This document shows, one piece after another, positions 33,901 to 44,763 of a stretch of 64,000 nucleotides of DNA. The notes under the pieces are model-generated. The model was given only the letters and a program-made list of their open reading frames with translations, was not told where the DNA came from and did not search any database. The stretch spans positions 372,001 to 436,000 of the forward strand of contig OZ025848.1 in the NCBI GenBank assembly GCA_964019425.1, written 5' to 3'. The DNA comes from Flectonema sp. DT1601. Lineage: Eukaryota; Euglenozoa; Diplonemea; Diplonemida; Diplonemidae. The first letter of the stretch is position 1; the number at the start of each line of letters is the position of its first letter. A program made the translations under genes and the position numbers.

Positions 33901-36900
33901 ACAGAAGATCGGTTTGCGCATTCTGGTTGGAGATTCTTTGATGATTTCTATGCAGGAGTTCCAACACCTATTCAAATAATAATATACGGAACTGGAAACA
34001 AACGAGCCTGGGGATACTCTGGTACTAACATTAGAGTCACCAGATCACATCAAACGGGATGTGGAGGATCCACACCAATCACAGTAACAACCCAGGATGG
34101 AATACTATTTCCAGGTGGGATGGTACCGGTTCATAGCGGTATTGCAACTGCTTGGGTTACATTTAAAGAACCCTGCGGTGAGTGTAAACTATCGATAGAT
34201 CTGTGTTACAGTACTGCTGTTGTTTCATCTGACTGTCTGAGATCACCGAATGCTGTCAAAGCTGAGGATCAAATTCCGATCATTGCCGCCAGACAGTTCA
34301 CAACTAGTCCGTTTTCAGTTAAGGCGGGGAATGTGAATTCTGTCTTGGTATCGTCGCAGACGTTGCCGATGGAGAATTCTAAACAAGAAACCGTAACTGT
34401 TCATACGAGTGATAGATTCTCTGTAACTGTTGGTCTTTATCAACTAATTGATAACAGAGCTATTCATGCAACCAGTTCACGTATTGAAGTGGATGTTCAA
34501 ATTCGATCTATTTGGAACCCGTCATTCAACCCCAACGGAGAATTACTAAAATACGGAAACGGTGGATTTCTTTCCTCCCACGTCGGATCCTCTTGCGGTG
34601 ATTTAAATATCGAAAATCACAATTTCATTACAAAAAAAGCATCTTCTGGAAATGTTCAGTTTGAATTTACATACACAAAAACTTGTAGTCAGTGTCTGTT
34701 ATGGGTTTATTATAAAATAAAAACACCTTCTGGAAATCAACAGTGGTCATCGTTCCCTTTACGACATAGAGAGACTGATAGCATATACAAGATAACAGTA
34801 TTGACTTGTGCAGCTCTGTGGGTTGTTCCTCCGAATATTAGAAGAACTGTTGTGGCAGGTGAGTACTTTACGATGTCGTTATGGAAAGTTAATTACGGAG
34901 GTCATCCTTCGTGGGATGGTTATGATCTCTTTTCATTTACTGTTCAGCATCGATACGGAAACGGTGAAGGTGGTTTATTCATAATATCATCACCCATCGT
35001 AGTCGGAAGTAATAATAAGGTAGCAGCTGCTTTCGGAGTCTTGACGGTCAGACTGCTATTCACGAGATCTTGTTTTCTTTGTGTTATAGCTGCCTCATGG
35101 GATGGCGGGGTAATCTACTTTCCGATAACTGTTGTAGAGCAACCTGTAAGTATAAAATCAATATTTTCATCGAATTCTGGAAGCTACACTTCTGAAGTAA
35201 ATAAATATACCGTGACCCACTATGCTTCGAATATGTATGGGGATCGGGCTGTTCTATATGGAGGTCCTACCGTACCTAATCGACAACGATTCGATTTAAC
35301 GTCACGAACTGAACCTGTTCACTCTCAAGTAACAGAACGTCGAAGTTCTCAAATCGGAGTCTACGATGAATCGGGTAGAGGATTTCATCTTATTAACATC
35401 ACTGCTTTAAATATTTCATTCAACGGTGGTGAATTAATATTTTGGGATGGTGTTGGACTTCAACACGTGACAGATAGAAATACCACGTTGACTGGATCTG
35501 ATTTTACGACAACAACTGTATTTGAAATATCTTCAGGGACTCACAATAACGGAAGTGTTATACCTGCTGGAGGAGTATCAAAACAATCGATGTCGGTACT
35601 TAACAATGATAATAAATTAATATTCGTGACTGTTCCTGTGACTGGAGTCAAACTCGGAATCTATTCTGACTCTGAGAGTGTTTCTAATTCAGGTATCGTT
35701 CTCTCACCTGGAGTACCTACCGACTATGTGATTCTTCTCCTCGATGAGTTTAATAGAATATCTGTTGTAACTGATGTGACGTTGTTTTCAATTGACTCCA
35801 GCGCATGTTCAACTAACTCAAGTTCGATTCCTGGTAATGGATGTGGTTTTACCAGAGTGTCCTCGATGATGTGGATGCGGTTAACAAATGTTTATGATGG
35901 TGACAATGATCAGATTGGTTTGCGTTTAGAATCCAATCTTGCTGTTGGACACGATTCGGATTGCTATTGTCACGTGTCGGTTAGTTATTATGAAAATGGT
36001 AAGACGGTGTCTTCTCTGGTCATTCCAGTATTACTAAGACCCCCAAGTGAGGTAGTTCTGACCTGGTCAGTACCAGAGAGTGCAGCTGGATCAACATTTA
36101 TGATTAATCATCAAATATCATTTAAATTATTATTAGTAGACTCTGCAAGTAGAAAGCTTGCAACCCCAACCATCATTGGTTCCATCAAATTGATTTCAGA
36201 ACCTAAAAATTGCTTTAAAATGACACAATCGACTTCTGTTAAAGGGGGTTTCGTTATATCTGGTTATTTTGTGTTCGTTACTGGTGATGTCTGTTCGATA
36301 ATAAACAGTGTTGGTATACATCCGTCTATGTTACTATTAAATAGTCAACCGTTCTTGTTCAGAGTGTCTACTTTTGATTATAATGCCGAGAGTGGAATTG
36401 GTCTTTTTGTTCCTCCTGAACAACGTCATTTCCACAGAGAACTGTTTCCAATCAGGCTGACTGAAGGATTGAAATCGATAGCCGGAGTTATATCACCGGT
36501 GGCTGTTGTTGGGAGGTTTGTTGGTGTTTTGTTTGAAAAATTTGTAGCTTCGAACCTAACCCAGACTTTGAAATGTGTTTCATTGCATGCGACAGTCATA
36601 AACACTTCTGTATCGTCCAATGGTTCCTTATTACTGGGTGTCACTATCCCAGTTTCTGGTAATTACAGCTGTCAACTTGACATCCAAGCAGTCACTAAAA
36701 GTGGATTGTTATCCGTCAGTACTGAGGTCGAATCGTTTGTTGCTATCGTACTACCATCGGATGTGACTATTTCATTTTTAACTCATTTTGGAACACCTCG
36801 AGAACGTTCATTGTCGGCAGATGAATTCAAACATAAACCTTACGCATGGGTTGCTGGATATCAATTATCGTTATTTGTTAAAGTTGTGGGAACTGATGGG

Positions 36901-38382
36901 AAGGGTTATTTTCCAAAGGAAGAGATGCTTCGAAAAGTAATGTTCAGAACTCAATCGATTCCTTGTTTGGAAGGATGGGAAGATACTTTTAATAATCATT
37001 GTGGAAAAATTGGAAATTATATTTCTGGAACTTGCTCCATCCTGAATAACAGCATCCTTCAAAGTAGTCCTCCTCATGGGTGTGAAGATATGTTTTGGGG
37101 AACAACAACTATTCAGCTAAACTCATCAGGTGAAGGGTTAGTGAAACTTATTCATTCTGGTGGTTACAATATGAAGGAGATTCCAATATTATCAAACATC
37201 CAAGTGTCGTTAGAACGTTACATCACAACCCCATTAGGTGATGGTGTAATCACTCTTCCTATTAAGATCGACAGAATACGTCTTCTAACACTTGATTGTT
37301 TATATTGTAATCAAGCAGAGCGTCCTCAAATCCCAGAAGGTAGGTATCCAGTTGATATTTCTGTTTTGTTGAAAGATGAATTTGGAAAAATTGTCGTCGC
37401 AGATTCAGATTCAATTTTACAGATACGAGCGACATGTGGAGGACAGCCTCATAGTGTTTCATTGGTTATTGTGAGTGGGATCGGAGGTAGGGAATTAATT
37501 CAAAAAAACACCAGCGTTTCTGGTTGGTACGACCTACCCACCAACAGAGGAAAGGGAATCCTACCCAACGCATCCTTTACAGGATCGTGTTACGATGGCG
37601 CAATAGAAGCTCGCTGTTTATTAGATGGTGAGATCGATCGATTCGGATGGTGTTCTGATCTTCGTTTTGTTTTGAATGTTTCTTTTGGAAATTGGTCAGT
37701 CAAACCACCACCCACAACATCAGCACCAATGTCTTCAAATCCGGTTGTTCAAGTCACGTTGTGGGGAATATCACAATCGACATTTGACGAACAGGAATTC
37801 AGCGCAAAGCTCGGACTTGATTTAATTGGAGCATTACAAACATCTGTTTCTGTTGTTGTTAGATATCTGTGTAGAGTCATACTTGAGAAGGGAAGTCCTA
37901 TTCCCATAACTGATAATGACAGGCTGAACTCATCAATTTGTAAAGTGTTTGATTCAAGTAGCGGATCTCATAGTAGGTTTGTTCATAGTCTAACAACAAC
38001 AAATTATACTTTCATTGTTGAATTTGAAGTTCAATCTGCTGGTGATGTTGTGACTGATGCTGACTTTACATCGGCAGTTCAGACTGTTTTAGAGACTCCA
38101 GGAAATACAATAAGAACGGCCTATCCTGGATTGGCGACACAACCGCTTTTTGTGATATTGCCGACGTCTGTTCCGACTGGTGTTCCGACTTATGCGGCGA
38201 CTGATGTTCCGATTTCTACAAACGCATCGAATCAAATAACAGATATTCCATTTGTGTCTGTCAGTACACCAATCCCAACTATAGAAATCATTCCTGTACC
38301 ATCAACGGCATCGTTATTGAAAAATGTATCAGAAGTGTCGTCTGTTGTGTGTTTGTTATTATTTACATTAATTATCACATGA
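24924..38382 (+). CDS. Giant Ser/Thr-rich repetitive surface protein
   Basis: Exons 24924-28323, 28387-29489, 29582-33263 and 33419-38382 join in frame to about 4,382 residues; every junction has GT...AG and matching phase (1, 0, 1). A signal peptide (PTLVLLVLWVLSATKT) is followed by about 370 residues made almost only of Ser, Thr and Leu, with 14 S-L/I-P-T units (SLPTGT, SLPTAT, SIPTGS), probably heavily O-glycosylated. From about 26.1 to 33.2 kb comes a diverged repeat family with the signature P-G-x-Y-x-x-C-F/Y then a Trp (PGEYSVCFRHRGWNW, PGRYLLCYRQQTSFNW, EGSYHFCFQI). From 33.4 kb a second family has C-x-x-C-x-L/V before a strand (EPCGECKLSIDLCYS, KTCSQCLLWVYY, RSCFLCVIAASW). The end is a Ser/Thr/Pro stalk (TSVPTGVPTYAATDVP) and a hydrophobic tail VVCLLLFTLIIT, fitting a GPI signal or single membrane anchor. 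Adhesion or coat function is inferred; the family is not recognised. Confidence 0.8.
24966..26095 (+). repeat. Ser/Thr/Leu low-complexity array in the giant gene
   Basis: The encoded protein repeats S-x-S-L/F and S-L/I-P-T-G/A-T/S motifs with irregular spacing; 14 L/I-P-T units can be counted. Synonymous codons vary freely (ctg/tta/ctt, tcg/agt/tca), so the repetition is kept at protein rather than DNA level, which argues for an expressed gene under selection for composition. Confidence 0.8.
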
Positions 38383-38802
38383 AACATTGTAAAAAAAAAA
38401 AAAAGTTAGTTTTTAAGTTAAAGCCAATTGTTTTGTTATTTTCTGTTATGTTTTTTTTATTATTTTTTTTTTTTATTGTTGGTTGCTCTTGTCTTGCCAG
38501 ACAAGAAAATACGACATTTACACGCAAGGGTACCGAAAGGACTCGCGAAACAACACGTAAGAATAAAGCGGTTTAAAATTATTTAAGAATTTCTTTTTTT
38601 TTAAATTGATGTCTAGAACGTCTACCCTTCAAAAGGTTTTTAGTGGTGACTTTGTAGAAAACATTCTTACTTCAAAAAAAAATACGCGAAACCTCTCAAA
38701 TATGATCAATGGCTGTATAGTTATTTTCTTACTTCAGAAAAAAAAAAAAAAAAAAAAACCCCCCTCTCGATATGAGTATCTAATGTGTTAGTACCTTTTT
38801 TG
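38383..38802. other. Intergenic DNA behind the giant gene
   Basis: AT-rich. CTTGTCT-TGCC-AGACAAG near 38488-38505 forms a 7-bp hairpin about 110 bp after the giant gene's stop. TTACTTCAG near 38730-38738 is the probable acceptor for the next gene; a 21-nt A tract follows it. No gene seen. Confidence 0.5.
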
Positions 38803-40161
38803 ATGTTCAGAGTGTCGAACCTTGTTGGTGTCCTAGCGATTCTCGCATTCTTACTAACAATATTCAATCTCGTAGCCGTTGGAGGAGTTGCAAAAGAAAG
38901 AAGGCGAGCACAGCAAAAGATTCCTCACAGAAGTCATCATAAACAAAAACAACACGAAGAAGAAGATAACCAAGAAGAAGACTATAAAATTAATGATGAT
39001 GGTTCAGAAGCAAACATTGAGAATTCAAAGCGTAATTGTGACGTAAACTACGATGTGGACAGTGAACAGTTAGAGAAAGAATATTGGAAATTGTTAAGTA
39101 GTTTTCAAGATTCAAAAGACGTAGAGCAATCGTCAGCTAAGTTTAAAGATTATCCGAAAAAAAGTCCAAAATGGAATGTTCCGAGTCAATCAAAATCAGT
39201 GACTGGAAACTGCAGTACAACTGAAATGTTTGAATCGGTCAAGACAGACAGCGAATGTCATAAATTTTTATCAAATTTTAAAAATTGGAAAAGCATTCAA
39301 ACCCTTCCCAGCGTGCTATCAATCGCTCGAACTATCAAGTTCATTGTAACCTTTATAGATGGTACCCAAGGCGTATTAAAAATTCCTCAAAAAAAATTTC
39401 TATTCGAACCTTACTCAGAATACATCTCCTTTGAGGCTGATCGAGAACTTGGGTTTAATAAAATTCCAAACACGGCACTAATTCCCTTACCTGTAAGCTG
39501 GCTTCGCAGCGTAGCATCAACATTAGATGATGGTTTTTATGCGTACTGGATTGAGCATTTTGTATTTAATTTTGGTGCTGTAAAAAAAAACATCGCCAAG
39601 GGGAGATGTCCCTTTCCGGAACAAGAAACCATAATGTGCAGTATCCAAATCTGGATGAGCGGAGTAGAAATACTACATGCAACTCAGTATAGGCCGAAGG
39701 GTGCAATGAAAAAATTACAATCTTTGAGTGATAATTTGATTGTTGAGAATGAACGAAAGGCTCTATCTGAATTATCGAACATGTTAGTGTTTGACTTTAT
39801 CATCTCAAACAGTGATCGATCTGCTAAGAATACTTTCGCAATTACAAGTGGATCACATACTTCAGTTGTTTTAATCGATCAGGGTTCCTCATTTTATAGT
39901 CGAGATCCTCCCCGAGGCCATCCACTGCGACATACAGCGAAACACTCAGCATCTGTTTGTGTCTTCTCAAGCAATACAATTCATACTTTGCAAAAGTATT
40001 CAAAAAAAGATTTATTTAAAAAGAATATGATGATCCGATTGCGATCAGCTGCGGGATTTTGGAAAACTTGGCAGATAAAGAGTGCACAACAGAGAATAAT
40101 AACGCTGATGGGGGTCATAAAATATTGTGAAGAAACCTACCCTGATGCTGTCAGGTTGTAG
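38803..40161 (+). CDS. FAM20/Four-jointed-like secretory-pathway kinase
   Basis: 452 residues from the ATG at 38803; the frame is open further upstream but without an ATG. One N-terminal signal anchor (VGVLAILAFLLTIFNLVAVG) predicts a type II Golgi/ER membrane protein. A charged, His/Gln/Glu-rich stem (about 30-70) follows, then a compact domain. Kinase-like signs are the nucleotide-side Lys in GVLKIPQKKF, a Glu-bearing helix EADRELGFNKIP, the family-typical VFDFIISNSDRSAKN and the metal-binding strand VVLIDQGSSF. The N-x-D-R plus L-I/L-D-x-G pairing is characteristic of the FAM20/Fjx1 group, which phosphorylates secreted proteins or glycans. The assignment rests on these motifs only. The substrate is unknown; neighbouring secreted proteins are candidates at most. 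Confidence 0.6.
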   Translation: MFRVSNLVGVLAILAFLLTIFNLVAVGGVAKERRRAQQKIPHRSHHKQKQHEEEDNQEEDYKINDDGSEANIENSKRNCDVNYDVDSEQLEKEYWKLLSSFQDSKDVEQSSAKFKDYPKKSPKWNVPSQSKSVTGNCSTTEMFESVKTDSECHKFLSNFKNWKSIQTLPSVLSIARTIKFIVTFIDGTQGVLKIPQKKFLFEPYSEYISFEADRELGFNKIPNTALIPLPVSWLRSVASTLDDGFYAYWIEHFVFNFGAVKKNIAKGRCPFPEQETIMCSIQIWMSGVEILHATQYRPKGAMKKLQSLSDNLIVENERKALSELSNMLVFDFIISNSDRSAKNTFAITSGSHTSVVLIDQGSSFYSRDPPRGHPLRHTAKHSASVCVFSSNTIHTLQKYSKKDLFKKNMMIRLRSAAGFWKTWQIKSAQQRIITLMGVIKYCEETYPDAVRL

Positions 40162-40357
40162 TACTAAAAAAATAGAGATCTTTTATTAAATACACGAGAC
40201 GGTGACACTTCACGATATTTGCATGAATTTTTTTTTTTCCGATTAAAAAGTAATTTTCATGAAACAGGAAAAAAAAAAAAGAGAGAGATGGTAATTAAAT
40301 AAAGTTATTTTCTTGTAATTATTTTCTTTTTTTTTTAAAAAAAACAGGTCAGGAGAG

Positions 40358-41311
40358 ATGTCAGTCGGCACGCTACTCGGCTGCGTCACCGACTGCGGAA
40401 GTAAAATCCAAGTTGATGGTTTCACAGAATTAATTACCATCACAGACAATGAAAAAGGAACCTCTGGTGACACAACAGGATGCCTACTACTCGACAACAG
40501 CAAATTTTTAGAAGCCAAGTTGATTCCAGCAACCGCAATTAAAGGTGACTTAACCTGTATAGCAGTAAGAAAGAGACTACCCGACATCCCTCTTGCTGCT
40601 CACTCAGCGGCAATTACAACACCTTATGAATTATACTTGGTCCATAGTGACGTATTAGCATTGACTACTTCAACCCTTCAAGGATACAAAATAAAGACTT
40701 TAAAAGTACCGTCAGTTGTTACTTATGTTGATTTGTCTCAGTCGACGATAGATAGAAGAACGATAATTCAATCAAACATATCATATGAAGGTAGTCCAGG
40801 TTCGGGTTTTACGTTGGGAGATGATCAGACTCTACCGGTTGTAGTGTCAGCTTATCTATTTCCAGATACACCAGCGCCAGTTATGTATTTGGGAAAGCTG
40901 TCTAGTGATGGTTGTCTGATAGTACCTTGTGGATGTGTGTCTCTACGTGATGGTGTGAATAGAATTAAAACAGGAAATGTTGTACTCGATTCACTCCCAG
41001 ATGACTCCCCAGCTGACCACAACACTTCCAACGTAAACATATTTTGTAACAGAGTTGTGGTTAGGGAAGGACCGTCTGGATGGGAGATACTCTTTTCTCA
41101 ATCACAATTCTTACAGCTTTGCGCTACTTTCACTCTCAATAACTCCGTCGTCAAGTTTGACACCGGAGCAGCTTCTCCCTCAGCAAGCTATATCCAATAC
41201 CAGCCTTCGGTACCGAGACGGAGAGGGGAACCAAACGGACAACGGCAACGCGCGCCTCCTAAATCACCACCGGCACCTCCAAAGCAGCAGCTCAAAAGAA
41301 GAAAGCAATAG
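40358..41311 (+). CDS. Unknown protein, possible degenerate trypsin-like fold
   Basis: 317 residues; the acceptor AAAAAAAACAG ends at about 40347, 10 nt before the ATG. Residues about 65-200 have the strand rhythm of a chymotrypsin-like barrel: KGDLTCIAVRK could be the Asp strand and ISYEGSPGSGFTL could sit at the Ser loop, but the usual G-N/D-S-G-G pattern is altered and no His motif is visible, so it is not a supported active protease. The C-terminal 45 residues are Pro/Arg/Lys/Gln-rich (PPKSPPAPPKQQLKRRKQ), probably disordered and nucleic-acid- or membrane-binding. No membrane segment. Family not recognised. Confidence 0.55.
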   Translation: MSVGTLLGCVTDCGSKIQVDGFTELITITDNEKGTSGDTTGCLLLDNSKFLEAKLIPATAIKGDLTCIAVRKRLPDIPLAAHSAAITTPYELYLVHSDVLALTTSTLQGYKIKTLKVPSVVTYVDLSQSTIDRRTIIQSNISYEGSPGSGFTLGDDQTLPVVVSAYLFPDTPAPVMYLGKLSSDGCLIVPCGCVSLRDGVNRIKTGNVVLDSLPDDSPADHNTSNVNIFCNRVVVREGPSGWEILFSQSQFLQLCATFTLNNSVVKFDTGAASPSASYIQYQPSVPRRRGEPNGQRQRAPPKSPPAPPKQQLKRRKQ

Positions 41312-41649
41312 TGCTGACAGCTTTCTGTTTGAGATATCTAACGAACGCCTCCCTAACAGAGGCTAACCGCATCGGAGAAGCTCTCTCTAGTCAGTCTTGT
41401 GGAAGTAGTAATGATTCACAATTAACAAGTTGCTTTTTTTCTATTATCAAATATTATGTTATGTGTGAACAAGTGTAGCCTCACGGTGGTGGCCCGTAGC
41501 TCCTCCAGCAGTAGCACAATGCTTTTTTTTTTTTTTTTAAAATTCCTTTTTGTGTTATAACTGCCGCTGTATTAAAGTATAACGCAGCATTTCTTTATTT
41601 CTTTCAGTCGTGCAAAGGCAATTATTAAAACAATTTTTTTTAAAAGAGG

Positions 41650-41683
<34 letters not shown>

Positions 41684-41910
41684 CTTTTTCTAGTTGCCCC
41701 CTCGGTCCCTATTCTTCCCCTTTATTGACAATAGTCAGGATGGTGTTTGATATTAATAATCATATAAATAATTGTATTTCTTAAGTCAAGTGTGCTAACA
41801 ATATAAATGATGGTCACTGTGACTACTGACAGAATGATACTTTTGATTTAATGTTTTTTTTTTTTTTATTTATGTGTTTAAGTTTTTTATGAAAATAAAT
41901 AATTCCAGAT
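41312..41910. other. Intergenic DNA upstream of POP
   Basis: AT-rich with a 30-nt A tract near 41650-41680 and T tracts near 41523 and 41851. No gene seen. It ends in AATAATTCCAG, the acceptor 2 nt before the POP start codon. Confidence 0.55.
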
Positions 41911-41964
41911 ATGTATAGGTTATTAAGACCTGCTTATTTGCACACAACAGGCTGCTTAAAGATG
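41900..41964 (+). promoter_or_regulatory. Two AG acceptors, each before its own POP ATG
   Basis: AG at 41907-41908 lies 2 nt before the ATG at 41911. CACACAACAG ending at 41950 precedes the in-frame ATG at 41962. Splicing at the first adds 17 residues (MYRLLRPAYLHTTGCLK) that are basic and lack acidic residues. This repeats the AlaRS arrangement. Confidence 0.5.
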
Positions 41965-44288
41965 ACCGACCACGGCTATCCAACTACGAGACGAACTGAT
42001 TTCAAGGAAGAAATTCACGGCAAAGACAGAGCGGATCCATACAGATGGATGGAGGAAAGTTCTGGTGAGTTGAAGGAATGGGTGACGGCACAAAATAAAC
42101 TATCATCCGCGTACACCAACCAGTTTGCTGACAAAGATAAATTATATGAAAAACTCAAGGAGCGATACAATTTTGAAAAGCATGGAATTCCTTGGAAGGA
42201 AGGACCAAAATGGTATTATTTTTTGAACTCTGGTATCCAAAATAGAAGTGTTTTGTACACCAAGAAGGATATCTACGACAAGTCAGAGACTCCAAAAGTC
42301 TTTATTGACCCAAATACTATGGGTGAAGATGGAAACACAGCCTTGGGGAGCTTTGACTTTTCGACTTCAGGAAAGTACATTGCGTACATAACGAAGTTGA
42401 AAGGTAGTGATTGGGGATCTATTCACGTCCGTGATTGTGAAACTGGTGAGGATTTCAAAGATCTCATTGAGTGGGTTAAGTTTAGTGGAATCTCATGGAG
42501 TCATGACGAGAAGGGATTTTTTTATTCGGCATTTGAGAAAATGACTGATGATTTGGACAAGGGAACCGAAACAACCGAAGCTTCTAATCAACGCCTCATG
42601 TACCATCGCCTTGGAACAGATCAGTCGGAAGACATTATTATTTATCACGATCCAGATCATCCAAAGTATCTCTACTCAGCTAACGTTACAGAAGACGGTG
42701 AGGTCGTGGTTATTAGTTTTTCAGAGTCTTGTGGAGGTAATGGGATCTGGTACATGCGTACTTCAGATATCGATTTAGCAAACTACAAACAGTCGACTCA
42801 AAAAATAGAAATTTTAATTGACAACCAGGACTTTGTATGGCTTGTTTTGTTTTGGTTTCCACTTTCCTTTTCTTTACAATGAAATTACATAACAAAAAAA
42901 CCAAAAAAACAGGAATACGGGATGATTGACAAAGTTGGTAGCAAATTATATTTTAAAACTTCTGAAAGCGCTCCAAACGGAAGGGTTGCCTCCTTTGACA
43001 TCGATTCAAAGAAATGGGAAACCGTTGTTGCTGAAGAAAAAGACGTTTTAGAGACCTGCATCACAGGTTACAATGGCGCAGTATACCTTGGGTATCTTCG
43101 TGATGTTAAAGACGTGTTGTACAGAACGTCGTTTGCTGATACTTCTAAAAGAGAAAAGCTGGACATTGAAATCGGTTCAATTGGCATGTGTACCAGCACC
43201 AAATACCCAGACGTGTTCTACGCTGTAACATCCTTCGCATTTGCTAAGAAGATCTTTACTTACAAGGAACCATCATTTGGTGAAGCTCAGCTATGGTACG
43301 AAGCAAAGGTAAACGATCACGACTCATCTCAGATTGAGACAGAGCAGGTGTTTTTTACTTCGAAAGACGGTACGAAAGTTCCCATGTTCCTAATCTATAA
43401 AAAGGGTCTCAAACGTGACGGAAACAACCTGACTCTCATGTATGGATACGGAGGTTTTAAATGTTCATTGGGAATTTACTTCAGTAGTTCTAGACTGAGT
43501 CTAATTAACAATCTCGGAGGCGTATACGCTATGGTCAACATCCGTGGAGGACTTGAGTATGGTGAAAACTGGTGGAAGGGTGGTAGTCTGTTCAATAAGC
43601 AAAACTCTTATGATGATTTTATCGCTGCTGGTAAGTGGTTGCAAGAAAACAAGGTATGTAATTTTTCCTTCCTAAACTTTTTGTTTTAGTTTGGAGTAAC
43701 AAGCAACTGATAACTTTAATACAACAACAGTACACTAGTCCGTCGAAATTAGTCATTCACGGTGGATCAAATGGAGGTACCCTAGTAGCAGCTTGTGCTA
43801 ACCAAGCACCGGAGGTGTTTAGAGCTGTTTTGAGTGAGGTACCAGTTATGGATATGACCCGATTTCATAAGTTTACTATCGGAGCAGCATGGAAGTCTGA
43901 CTTTGGGGATCCTGGTTTGTGTTTTTATTTATTTATAAGCAACGCATTACGACAATCAAAACGATCAAAAACAAAACAACCAACAGAGGTCGAGAAAGAC
44001 TATGATTACATTTTAACTTATTCACCTCTTCATAATATCGATCCATCAAAGCAGTATCCAATTATTATGTGTAAGACCGCTGATCATGATGATAGAGTTG
44101 TTCCATTACACACATATAAGTTTGTTGCAACTGCACAACATCTTCTTAAAGATCAACCTAACCAGGTTTTTGCAAGTGTTGACACCGATGTGGGTCATGA
44201 CTACAGACCAACAGAAAAAGTTTTAAGCGATCTTGCTGATACCTACGCTTTCATGGCGGTTGCGACTGGAACAAAGTGGACGCCTTGA
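41911..44288 (+). CDS. POP: Prolyl oligopeptidase (S9A)
   Basis: Exons 41911-42834, 42913-43653, 43731-43914 and 43987-44288 give 716 residues, the family's normal length. It cleaves short peptides after proline in the cytosol. The N-terminal part starts in typical fashion (RADPYRWMEE) and leads into the seven-blade propeller. The catalytic triad is complete: Ser in GGSNGG (exon 3), Asp in DHDDRVVPLHTYKF and His in VDTDVGHDYRP (exon 4). The third intron (72 nt) has no stop and keeps frame, so an unspliced reading is possible, but splicing restores the family sequence FGDP-E-VEKDYDYILTYSPL. Donors are GTATGG, GTATGT and GTTTGT; acceptors AAAACAG, CAACAG and CAACAG. Start choice between 41911 and 41962 decides whether a mitochondrial-type presequence is present. 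Confidence 0.93.
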
Positions 44289-44763
44289 TTCTTTTATACA
44301 TTGTTACACAAAAAAAAAAAAAAAAAAAAACTCTATTCTCTTTTTTTCTTTTTTTTTTTTTTATAAATTTTCTCTCGCCTTTCTTAGGTACTGCGATCGT
44401 TTTATTTTTTTGCATTCTCACCAAAAAAAAAAAAAAAAAAAAAAAAAAAACCCTGTTTTATAAATTTAGAAACGTATTATTCTGTTTTTGAATTGTTGCC
44501 TACCTACTCACCTTAGAGAAATTTAGTGTTTACATCCAACATGGCAGTTGGTTTAATGTTTTTTTTTTTACTGAAAGTGATTACAAAAACTAATAATGAA
44601 TTTAAAACATTATTTTCATTCTTCTTTTTAGAATTATACAACACAAAAACTATGCATTAGTTTGAACTTTTTTCTTTATAGGTTGTTTTTTTTTCTCTGT
44701 TTTGTTGCAAACAATACTAATAAAACGACTCTTTTCTGTTTAGTACACATCTCTTATAAAATA
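44289..44763. other. Intergenic DNA between POP and the phosphatase gene
   Basis: Long A tracts near 44310-44329 and 44423-44450 and T tracts between them. TTTTCTGTTTAG at about 44731-44742 is the likely acceptor, 21 nt before the ATG at 44764. No gene seen. Confidence 0.55.

Noticed and set aside
24924-38382. Four separate surface-protein genes instead of one
   Set aside because: The stops between the open frames fall inside 63-155 nt GT...AG intervals whose removal keeps phase each time, and internal frames lack their own signal peptides.
44662-44763. Longer N-terminus (non-ATG start) for the histidine-phosphatase gene
   Set aside because: It begins with TTG, encodes Phe-rich translated T tracts, and lies upstream of the likely splice acceptor at 44742; the ATG at 44764 is better.
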